From NCBI RefSeq assembly GCF_009857745.1, contig NZ_WWEN01000002.1, positions 186,001-250,000 of the forward strand: a stretch of DNA of 64,000 bases, in the 5' to 3' direction. Origin of the DNA: Thalassovita mangrovi (GTDB lineage: Bacteria > Pseudomonadota > Alphaproteobacteria > Rhodobacterales > Rhodobacteraceae). A program made the position numbers and the translations under genes. Of the stretch, positions 56,869-64,000 are shown piece by piece. Each line of letters starts with the position of its first letter. The stretch's first letter is position 1. The notes beneath the pieces are model-generated. The model did not search any database. It was not told where the DNA came from and saw only the letters and a list, made by a program, of their open reading frames with translations.

Positions 56869-59064
56869 TTACTGCGCCTGGCGGATACGCTGGGTGAACT
56901 GCGGCAGTCGCGTCAGGAAGCTGCGCGCTTCGTTCCGGAACCGGGCGTCTTCGGTCAAGCTGCGGGTATTGGCGCGCAGCGCCTGTTCCAGCGACGCTGC
57001 CGCCCAGGCCAGGTCACGCATGCCAAGCTGACCGGCCTCGGACACCACGCTGTGGGCCAGGACGATCTGTTCCGACTTGTCGCCGACGCCGTCGAAATAG
57101 CGTTCCAGCCGGTCCGACAGGCGTTCGACATATCTCAGGGCCCAGTCCGCCCCCATCAGCTTCACCAGTTCGTCGATTTCGCCCGGTGTTTCTGCAACGG
57201 TCATTCTAGTCGTCTCTTCCTGTGCGGCGGCCTCGGCATGGCTGGTCACCACCGCCGCAATCGCACTGATCACATCGCCGGATTTGAACGGCTTGGCCAG
57301 GAAGGCGTTCGCCCCGGCCATCAGCATGTCTTCGATATCGGATTTCATCGTCGTCGCCGAAAAGGCGATGATCGGGGTGTCGCCATAGGGTTTGGGCAGC
57401 GCACGGATGCAGCGGATCAATTCGTCACCGCCGACAGCGGGCATCTGCATGTCGCACAGGATGACGTCCGGCGCCTGTTCGATCACCTGTTCCAGCGATT
57501 TCACCGGGTCCTGCATCGCGCAGAATTCCACCCCTTCGCGCTGCATCATCCGGCCCAGCAGATCGGCGGTGTCTTCGCTGTCGTCGATCAGCATCACCCG
57601 GCCGGTGACATCCTTCAGCGGCGGCTCAACCTCGTCCTCGGCCGGTTCATCCGGCGCGGCGAACCCTTCGGCCTCCACCACCGGCAACAACACGTGGAAC
57701 CAGAAGATCGTGCCCTCGCCCTGGCGGCTGAACACGTTGATCCGGCCGCCCATCTGTTCGATCAGCCCCTGCGAAATCGACAGGCCCAGCCCGCTGCCGC
57801 CCTGGTATTCGCTGGCGCCGTTTTCCATCTGCGAAAAGCGCTGGAACAACCGGTCTTGGTCGGCGACCGAAATGCCGATGCCGCTGTCCTGCACCTCGAC
57901 GCGCAGCTGGGCGATGTGGCTGTCGGTCATCCGCGCGGTCATCCGCAGGGTCACGAAGCCCTCGGGGGTGAACTTGACGGCGTTGTTCAGCAGGTTCAGC
58001 AGCACCTGCGACAGGCGCAGGGAATCCCCGCGCAGCGTCTTCGGCACGTCGCGGGCGATTTCGGAGCTCATCGCCAGCCCCTTGGCGCAGGCATCGACCG
58101 ACACCAGATCGACCGCTTCCTTGACCAGTTCGCGCGGACAGAAGACATCGTCGCGCAGCGCCATCGCGCCGGCCTCGATCCGCGACAGGTCGAGAACGTC
58201 ATCGACGATACGGCTCAGCGTCTGGCCGGCCACGCTCAGCCGGGACACCTGTTTCTTCTGATCCTGAGCCAGAGGTTCGCCGTTCAGCAATTCGGAATAG
58301 CCCAGGATCGCGTTCAGCGGCGTGCGCAATTCGTGCGTCACGGTGGCGAGGAATTGCGACTTGGCCAGGCTGGCCTCGTTCGCCTTGCGCACCTGGGCGC
58401 GCAATTCCCGTTCGACCTGTTCCCGGCGTTCCATGTCCTTGAAGCCGGTGACCAGGACCAAGGCCAGCAAAAACACCGTCAACGCCAGCACCAGGACAAT
58501 GGCGAAGACGGTGAACCGGGTCTGGGTGACCAGCCCGGACAGGCCGGACTGCGCGATCTGTTTCTGTTCCGAACGGGCTTCTTGCAGCGCCGCCCGATAG
58601 GCCGCCCGCTGCGGCGCCACCGCCTCGAACAGCGCCCCGTCGGGGCGCGCCTCGGCCAGGTCGCGGACGTCGTTCAGCAGCCTCAGCGTCATGCCCTGCA
58701 ACGCGGCCAGCGCGGTGGTGCCGTCCTGCGGCCCCAGCCCGCGCAACGCCTCGAACTGCGCCTGGACCTGCTGTTCGGCCGCGGCGGGGGACGGGGCCGA
58801 CGCATCCGCCTGCCCCTGCGGAGCCAGCACCGCCGCTACCGTATTGTCGATCTCCTGCAGCAGATCCAGCGACTGCGTCGCTTTGGAAATATCCTGCGAC
58901 CCGTTGGCAACGTATTGAACGATATGGAAAATCAGGAACAGGGCGGCAGCGGCAAGAACCCCGGCGGCGCTCAGCTTGATCAGGGCGCTACGCAAACGCC
59001 CGTTCAGCCGACTGCCCTGAACCGGTTCGAATTCTCCTGCCATGATATCCTTGTCATAAGACAT
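56869..59064 (-). CDS. Hybrid histidine kinase with receiver and C-terminal Hpt-like domain
   Basis: A 731-residue kinase: membrane helix (about 30-50), periplasmic helical region (about 55-180), second helix (about 185-208), HisKA with His244 (VTHELRTPLN), ATPase domain (DSGIGISVADQ, GGSGLGLSIS), receiver with Asp538 (LCDMQMPAVGG) and a C-terminal Hpt-like helical bundle. The Hpt histidine would be His671 (AHSVVSEAGQLGM), but the usual lysine and glycine two or three places later are Val and Ser, so it is degenerate in part. It follows the LuxR regulator by 17 bases and is probably its kinase. Confidence 0.91.
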   Translation of the reverse strand: MSYDKDIMAGEFEPVQGSRLNGRLRSALIKLSAAGVLAAAALFLIFHIVQYVANGSQDISKATQSLDLLQEIDNTVAAVLAPQGQADASAPSPAAAEQQVQAQFEALRGLGPQDGTTALAALQGMTLRLLNDVRDLAEARPDGALFEAVAPQRAAYRAALQEARSEQKQIAQSGLSGLVTQTRFTVFAIVLVLALTVFLLALVLVTGFKDMERREQVERELRAQVRKANEASLAKSQFLATVTHELRTPLNAILGYSELLNGEPLAQDQKKQVSRLSVAGQTLSRIVDDVLDLSRIEAGAMALRDDVFCPRELVKEAVDLVSVDACAKGLAMSSEIARDVPKTLRGDSLRLSQVLLNLLNNAVKFTPEGFVTLRMTARMTDSHIAQLRVEVQDSGIGISVADQDRLFQRFSQMENGASEYQGGSGLGLSISQGLIEQMGGRINVFSRQGEGTIFWFHVLLPVVEAEGFAAPDEPAEDEVEPPLKDVTGRVMLIDDSEDTADLLGRMMQREGVEFCAMQDPVKSLEQVIEQAPDVILCDMQMPAVGGDELIRCIRALPKPYGDTPIIAFSATTMKSDIEDMLMAGANAFLAKPFKSGDVISAIAAVVTSHAEAAAQEETTRMTVAETPGEIDELVKLMGADWALRYVERLSDRLERYFDGVGDKSEQIVLAHSVVSEAGQLGMRDLAWAAASLEQALRANTRSLTEDARFRNEARSFLTRLPQFTQRIRQAQ

Positions 59065-59081
59065 TCGGGGATACCTCTGCG

Positions 59082-60326
59082 TTACAGCAACCGGGCCCCG
59101 ACAGCGACCGCGGAGGTCCGGTTAGAGACGCCCAGTTTCGCAAACAGGGCGGTGATATGCACTTTCACAGTGCCGACCCCCAGGTCGAGTTCCCGGGCGA
59201 TTTCCTTGTTCGACATGCCCTGAACCAGCAGCTCCAGCACCTTGCGCTGACGCGGCGACAATTCGGGGATCGCATCCAGGTCGATATCCTCGGGCGCGTG
59301 TTCGGGCACATAGCGGGACGCCTCGGCCACCTGTTCGGGATTACGCGGCTTTTCGATCCGGCTGCTGCCGTCGACGGCGAACAGGATCGGTTGCTCGGGG
59401 CTTTCGGGCGGTTCATGCAGCAGCGCCGGCGCATAGACCCGGCCCTTCATGATCTGGGTCAGCGCGTATTTCAGTTCGCTGACGCCTTCCGATTTCTCGA
59501 CATAGCCATAGGTGCCCGAGGCCAGCGCCTCCAACACGTCGTTGCGGTTGCGCGACGCCGACACCACGGCCATCTTGCGCACCTGCGGATGTTCCAGCCG
59601 CAGCCCCTGCAGCGACGAGGCGCCGAACATGCCCGGCATCGACAGGTCGAACAGCGCCAGGTCGATCTGCTTATAGACGTCCATCAACTGCTTGGCCTGA
59701 TCCAGGTTGCTGGCCTCGAGCACGTCGTTGAAGCCGAATTCGTCTTGCAGGATGGTCACCACCGCCATGCGGAAATATTCGTCGTCATCGGCCACCAGCG
59801 CGACCGTATCGGTCAGCGAAATCAGCGGCTGATCGCTGTCGTCGGTCTGGTCGCTTTCGCCCAGCAGCTGGTTGGCCAACGCGCTGTCGAGAAACACCTT
59901 GCCCTCCGCGACCAGGTGCAGCGGCGTGTCCATCGCGCCGTGCTTGCCGCCGGTCTGGAAAATGCCGGTCACCCCCGCCCGCAGAGCGTTGCGCGCCAGC
60001 ACCACATCGACGGTGGCGCCGAACAGGGCGACGTGCAATTCGGGATTTGCCTTGCGGATCAGCGCGAATTTCTCGCTGTCGAAATCCATCGCGCGCGGCC
60101 CCGCCTCGATCGCCAGCAGGTCATAGTCGCGTTGCTGCAGCGCCATCGGCAATGCTTCCCACGCTTCTACGAAATGCAGCGACACCTGACCGTCCGGGTC
60201 GACTGTCATGGTCGTTTCGTGTGGTTGCGACAGGACCAGCACCCGCAGTTCCCGGTCATCCTGCGGCAGCGCCGCGCCACGGATGTTCGCATCGGTCGAA
60301 TTTGAAACAAGGGTGCTGTCACTCAT
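59082..60326 (-). CDS. LuxR-family response regulator with two receiver-like domains
   Basis: A 414-residue protein. Residues of about 25-155 resemble a receiver but carry no aspartate at the phosphorylation site (YDLLAIEAGP). Residues of about 175-295 are a proper receiver with acidic pocket ADDDE and Asp227 (LFDLSMPG), plus VVSAS and the conserved lysine in YVEKSEG. The C-terminus is a LuxR DNA-binding domain (LSPRQRKVLELLVQGMSNKE...). The kinase gene is 17 bases downstream. It probably controls transcription, and the neighbouring Tad genes are possible targets. Confidence 0.92.
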   Translation of the reverse strand: MSDSTLVSNSTDANIRGAALPQDDRELRVLVLSQPHETTMTVDPDGQVSLHFVEAWEALPMALQQRDYDLLAIEAGPRAMDFDSEKFALIRKANPELHVALFGATVDVVLARNALRAGVTGIFQTGGKHGAMDTPLHLVAEGKVFLDSALANQLLGESDQTDDSDQPLISLTDTVALVADDDEYFRMAVVTILQDEFGFNDVLEASNLDQAKQLMDVYKQIDLALFDLSMPGMFGASSLQGLRLEHPQVRKMAVVSASRNRNDVLEALASGTYGYVEKSEGVSELKYALTQIMKGRVYAPALLHEPPESPEQPILFAVDGSSRIEKPRNPEQVAEASRYVPEHAPEDIDLDAIPELSPRQRKVLELLVQGMSNKEIARELDLGVGTVKVHITALFAKLGVSNRTSAVAVGARLL

Positions 60327-60657
60327 GGTTACAATCCATCTACTTTACTTTCGGGACCGCGGCCTGCCAGACACCCTGTCCAGCCTGTTCCGACCCTTTT
60401 CGGACCTGCGCGATTCCTAAATCTCATCCTAGCGTCAAAGGGGGGACAACTTGGCCGCGCATAAAGCTAAAGGCCGGGTTCAAAAGTCGTCAGCCTACAT
60501 ACTTTCTGAGGGTTTCCCAGACGAACTTGCCCCCTAAAACTAGGCCACACGGCTGAATTGCTGGCGAGGTCATAGCCCGGAATACTGAGCTTAGGTCGCG
60601 CTGTGCGTGTGCGCGCCCGATAGCCTGTATATCGTCAAATGTTTCAGAGGCAGCCCC
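60327..60657. promoter_or_regulatory. Divergent intergenic region between the LuxR regulator and cpaF
   Basis: This 331-base stretch should hold promoters for both directions. I saw no small gene with a ribosome binding site, no tRNA and no strong terminator in it. A/T-rich stretches lie near 60327-60355 and 60490-60515, and AGAGG at 60646-60650 is the cpaF ribosome binding site. Confidence 0.4.
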
Positions 60658-62154
60658 ATGTTCGGCAAGAGAACCGGTCCTATCAATACAGCCCCCAAGG
60701 TCGCCAAACTGGCCACGGTCGTGACCGAGGCCCCGAAGGAAGAGCCTGTCGATAAGACCCCCGCGCCGGTCCGCAAGGCGGCCAAGAAACCGCCCGCACA
60801 ACCTAAACCCGCCGCCAAGCCCGACATGATCGCCCCCGCTCTGAAACACGACAGCGCCGGCGACACCGCCTATTACGATCTGAAGCGCTCGATCATGGAA
60901 ACGCTGATGTCGATGCTCGACATCAGCCAGTTGGCCAAGATGGACGCCATCGCCGAACGCACCGAGATCGCCAATTACGTCACCGACATCCTGGCGGTGA
61001 AGAAGGAAGTGATTTCGGAAGAGGAACAGCAGCTGCTGATTTCCGACATCACCAACGACATCCTGGGCTACGGCCCGCTGGAACCGCTGCTGGCGCGCGA
61101 CGACATCGCCGATATCATGGTCAACGGCACCGACCCGATCTTCATCGAGGTCGGCGGCAAGATGCAGCGCACCAATATCCGCTTCAACGACGCCCAGCAG
61201 CTGCTGAACGTCTGCCAGCGGATCGTCAGCCAGGTCGGCCGCCGGGTCGACGAATCCAGCCCGATCTGCGACGCGCGCCTGCCCGACGGGTCGCGCGTCA
61301 ACGTCATCGCGCCGCCGCTCGCGGTCGATGGCACATCGCTGACCATCCGGAAATTCCGCAAGGATTCCTTGACCTTGCAGAACCTTGTTGAATTCGGATC
61401 GATCACCCCCGAAGGCGCGGAGATCCTCAAGATCATCGGCCGGGTTCGCTGCAACATCCTGGTCTCGGGCGGCACCGGGTCCGGCAAGACGACGCTGCTG
61501 AACTGTCTCGCCGGCTTTATCGAAACCTCCGAGCGGATCGTGACCTGCGAAGACGCCGCCGAACTGCAGCTGCAGCAGCCGCATGTGGTCCGGCTGGAAA
61601 CCCGCCCGCCCAGCCTGGAAGGCACCGGCGAGATCACCATGCGCGACCTGGTCAAGAACTGCCTGCGGATGCGCCCCGAACGCATTATCGTGGGCGAGGT
61701 CCGCGGCCCCGAATCCTTCGACCTTTTGCAGGCGATGAACACCGGCCATGACGGGTCGATGGGCACGGTGCACGCCAACAGCCCGCGCGATGCGATGTCG
61801 CGCCTTGAGGCGATGATCACCATGGGCGGCGCCGCGCTGCCGCCGCGCACGATCCGCGAAATCATCGCCAGCTCGGTCGATATCATCGTGCAGGCGCAAC
61901 GCCTGCGCGACGGGTCGCGCCGGATCACCCACATCACCGAGGTGCTGGGCATGGAAGGCGACGTTCTGACCACCCAGGACCTGCTGGTCTACGAAATCCA
62001 GGGCGAAGACGAGGACGGCAACCTGATCGGGCGGCACAAATCCACCGGCATCAGCCGCCCGAAAGTGTGGGAACGCGCCAAGTACTACAATGTCGGTGAC
62101 CAATTGACCGAGGCGCTGCGCGCCGCGGAAGTAGACGAGTGGGCCGCCGAATGA
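60658..62154 (+). CDS. cpaF: Tad pilus secretion ATPase CpaF/TadA
   Basis: The cytoplasmic motor of Tad (tight adherence) pilus assembly, a type II/IV secretion ATPase. From the ATG at 60658 it has 498 residues, with a Lys/Pro/Ala-rich N-terminus (about 1-55), an N-terminal domain including DILGYGPLEPLLARDDIADI, Walker A GGTGSGKTT (Lys277), the Walker B region RMRPERIIVGEVRGPE and HDGSMGTVHANSPRDAM. It overlaps tadB by ATGA. The usual upstream genes (pilin, cpaB, cpaC, cpaE) are not next to it here. Confidence 0.96.
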   Translation: MFGKRTGPINTAPKVAKLATVVTEAPKEEPVDKTPAPVRKAAKKPPAQPKPAAKPDMIAPALKHDSAGDTAYYDLKRSIMETLMSMLDISQLAKMDAIAERTEIANYVTDILAVKKEVISEEEQQLLISDITNDILGYGPLEPLLARDDIADIMVNGTDPIFIEVGGKMQRTNIRFNDAQQLLNVCQRIVSQVGRRVDESSPICDARLPDGSRVNVIAPPLAVDGTSLTIRKFRKDSLTLQNLVEFGSITPEGAEILKIIGRVRCNILVSGGTGSGKTTLLNCLAGFIETSERIVTCEDAAELQLQQPHVVRLETRPPSLEGTGEITMRDLVKNCLRMRPERIIVGEVRGPESFDLLQAMNTGHDGSMGTVHANSPRDAMSRLEAMITMGGAALPPRTIREIIASSVDIIVQAQRLRDGSRRITHITEVLGMEGDVLTTQDLLVYEIQGEDEDGNLIGRHKSTGISRPKVWERAKYYNVGDQLTEALRAAEVDEWAAE

Positions 62155-63149
62155 GTGAACTTCTGCAAAACCTGCATATCGGTCCGATCGATATCGCCAT
62201 TTTCGTCACCGTCAGCATCCTGACCGGCGGGCTGCTGTTCCAGAGCAATTCCGAAAAGGGTCGCGGATCACTGCTGCGCCGCCGACTGAACCGGGTCACC
62301 GGCAAGGAAACCGGGCGGATGGCCTCGGCCAACGATCCGATCGACGCCGAACTGCGCCGCCGGCAGATCCGTTCGGCGATGAAGAACGGCGAAAAGGATA
62401 GCGGCCCCTCGATCACCGCCAAGCTGCGCCAGGCCGGGCTGAACTGGAGCAAGCCGAAATACGTGCTGGTGACCATCATGACGATCATGGTTGTCTGGTG
62501 CGCCCTGGTGCTGGGCGTCGCAAAGAAGCCGCTGCTGATGCTGGTCGTCGCCGTCCCGCTGGGTGGCGCCCTGCCCTATTTCTACGTGCTGCGCACGATC
62601 AAGAAGCGGCTGAAGCAATTCGCCAACGAATTCCCCTCGGCGATCGACATCATCGTGCGCGGGGTCAGCGCCGGTCTGCCGCTCAGCGAATGTCTGAAAA
62701 CCATCGCCAACGAGGCGCGCGAACCGGTGCGGTCGGAATTCAATCAGCTGATCAACGACCAGTCGGTCGGCATCCCGCTGGAAAAGGCATGCCACCGTCT
62801 GGCGGTGCGGGTGCCACTGCCGGAAACGTCGTTCTTCGCCATCGTGCTGGCGGTGCAGTCGCGCAGCGGCGGGTCGCTGTCGGAAATCCTGACCAACCTG
62901 TCCACGGTGGTGCGCGGCCGCAAGATGCTGGACGCGCAAATCCAGACGATGAGCGCCGAGGCGAAAATGTCCGGTCGCATCATCGGCGCGATGCCGCTCC
63001 TGGTGGCCGCGTCGCTGTTCTATCTCAGCCCTGACTACATCACCATCCTGACCACGACGACAGTCGGCAACCTGATCCTTGCAGGCTGCCTGTTCTGGAT
63101 GTTCACCGGCGTGATGGTGATGAAAAAAATGATCAATTTCAAAGTGTAA
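62151..63149 (+). CDS. tadB: Tad pilus inner-membrane platform protein TadB
   Basis: A 332-residue type II secretion F-domain protein with one N-terminal helix, two helices around residues 108-150, the cytoplasmic F domain (ADIIVRGVSAGLPLSECLK-type: AIDIIVRGVSAGLPL) and C-terminal helices. The segment FAIVLAVQSRSGGSLSEIL is diagnostic of the family. The start at 62151 overlaps the cpaF stop. It forms the platform with TadC. Confidence 0.94.
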   Translation: MSELLQNLHIGPIDIAIFVTVSILTGGLLFQSNSEKGRGSLLRRRLNRVTGKETGRMASANDPIDAELRRRQIRSAMKNGEKDSGPSITAKLRQAGLNWSKPKYVLVTIMTIMVVWCALVLGVAKKPLLMLVVAVPLGGALPYFYVLRTIKKRLKQFANEFPSAIDIIVRGVSAGLPLSECLKTIANEAREPVRSEFNQLINDQSVGIPLEKACHRLAVRVPLPETSFFAIVLAVQSRSGGSLSEILTNLSTVVRGRKMLDAQIQTMSAEAKMSGRIIGAMPLLVAASLFYLSPDYITILTTTTVGNLILAGCLFWMFTGVMVMKKMINFKV

Positions 63150-63159
63150 GGTGCCGGTC

Positions 63160-64000
63160 GTGTCGTTTTTCCAATATGTTTCCCCTGTCATCCTGGCCAC
63201 CGCGCTGATGTCGCTTGCGGGCTTTCTTCTGGTGCTCGGGCTGACCCTGCCGAAACTGCAGAAGGAAAACCTGCAGCGCCGCCTGGCCAAGGTGGCGATC
63301 GAACATGGCGGCATGCGGACGATGACGCACAAGAAATCGCGTTTCGCGGCGATGCTGTCGGCTCAGAACGGTAAAAGCAGCTCCTCACTGATCAAGCGGC
63401 TGCTGCCCAAGGCCCTGATGGAAAAAACCTCGGGCGATACCGCGCAGCTGTCCAAGCGGCTGAAAATGGCCGGGATCCGCAGTTCCTCGGCGGTCCAGAC
63501 CTATATCGCGATCCGGGTGTTGGGGCCCGTCGTGCTGGCCGGTCTGGCGGTGTTCTACGGCACGCTCATTCTGGGCAAGGAACCGACTTTTCTGAACTTT
63601 CTCTTTCTGGGGGGCGGGGGTGGCGTGGCTGGTGTCTTGCTGCCCCCGCTAATTATCACCAACCGCATCCAGAAACGTCAGCTGTCGATCCAATCGGCCT
63701 GGCCGGATGCCTTGGACTTGCTGCTGATCTGCATTGAATCGGGCTACGGCATCGATGCCGCGCTGATCCGGCTGTCGGAAGAAATCGGCATGCAGTCGCC
63801 CGAGCTGGCCGAGGAAATTTCGCTGACCGCGCTGGAACTGTCCTACCTGCAGGACCGGTCCCAGGCGCTGGAAAACCTGGTCGAACGGACCGGGCTGGAA
63901 CAGGTCCGCCACGTGGTGGGGTCGCTGAAACAGACCGAAAAATACGGCACCGATCTGGGCCGGGCGCTGCGGGTGCATTCCAAGGAAAGCCGCGACCTGC
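63160..64000 (+). CDS. tadC: Tad pilus inner-membrane platform protein TadC (truncated by the window end)
   Basis: The frame is open from 63151 to the right edge. The GTG at 63160 (VSFFQYVSPVILAT) is preferred because AAGG lies a few bases upstream; a GTG at 63151 is the alternative. The visible 280 residues show an N-terminal helix, a basic cytoplasmic part, two helices around 115-165 (VVLAGLAVFYGTLIL, GVAGVLLPPLII) and the F domain with WPDALDLLLICIESGYGIDA and LSYLQDRSQALENLVERTG, which are TadC features. It follows tadB closely in the same operon. Confidence 0.92.
   Translation, partial: MSFFQYVSPVILATALMSLAGFLLVLGLTLPKLQKENLQRRLAKVAIEHGGMRTMTHKKSRFAAMLSAQNGKSSSSLIKRLLPKALMEKTSGDTAQLSKRLKMAGIRSSSAVQTYIAIRVLGPVVLAGLAVFYGTLILGKEPTFLNFLFLGGGGGVAGVLLPPLIITNRIQKRQLSIQSAWPDALDLLLICIESGYGIDAALIRLSEEIGMQSPELAEEISLTALELSYLQDRSQALENLVERTGLEQVRHVVGSLKQTEKYGTDLGRALRVHSKESRDL

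Overview
The window reads as a chromosomal segment of a GC-rich alphaproteobacterium of the order Rhodobacterales (roseobacter/Paracoccaceae type). The basis is the strong G/C third-position bias, the gene order yajC-secD-secF next to ccmABCDG, the yfgM-like/bamB/der block, a soxBDAG tetrameric sarcosine oxidase operon, a SitABCD metal transporter divergent from metH, and a cpaF-tadB-tadC start of a Tad pilus locus. This assignment is inference from gene content; no rRNA or tRNA gene was seen. There is no insertion sequence, prophage or CRISPR array that I can support.

Region by region. 1-5211 (+ strand, after a 54-base fragment of a divergent secreted protein): aconitase acnA with a clear terminator, a TM2-domain membrane protein, a possible folded RNA element, and the potassium channel subunit trkH. 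5208-12194 (- strand): yajC, secD, secF, a TauE/SafE permease, a Mth938-like protein, then ccmA, ccmB, ccmC, ccmD and ccmG for cytochrome c maturation. 12465-18745: serS (+), then on the - strand a fatty acid desaturase, der, bamB and a YfgM-like anchor, the same neighbourhood as in enterobacteria. 18965-26320 (+): a two-gene RND efflux pump and two tandem RTX-repeat proteins. 26340-33899: an Atm1-type ABC exporter, a membrane-anchored LysM protein, a LOG-family hydrolase, a host-attachment-family protein, a hybrid histidine kinase and Fe superoxide dismutase. 34071-40095 (- strand): a secreted unknown and the sarcosine oxidase operon, which carries an unrecognised 94-residue gene between soxB and soxD. 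40281-42222 (+): a tightly overlapping ccmI-ruvX-DUF1289 operon. 42226-45897 (- strand): two more RTX proteins, a second TauE permease and dusA. 46178-50398: an orphan unknown and metH. 50576-54070: sitABCD behind a Fur/Mur-like operator. 54355-60326: a signalling island with two convergent hybrid kinases and a two-receiver LuxR regulator. 60658-64000: cpaF, tadB and the truncated tadC.

Functional links. Haem chaperoning and cytochrome c assembly are split over two places (ccmABCDG and ccmI). Envelope biogenesis is heavily represented (SecDF-YajC, BamB, YfgM-like, LysM protein). One-carbon metabolism joins sarcosine oxidase (makes methylene-tetrahydrofolate) and metH (uses methyl-tetrahydrofolate), although they lie 6 kb apart in separate operons. 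The points that stand out most are four small RTX proteins with an uncharged hydrophobic N-terminus arranged as two tandem pairs, the kinase/regulator island beside the Tad genes, the extra gene in the sox operon, a dispersed family of palindromic intergenic repeats, and a possible folded element before trkH.
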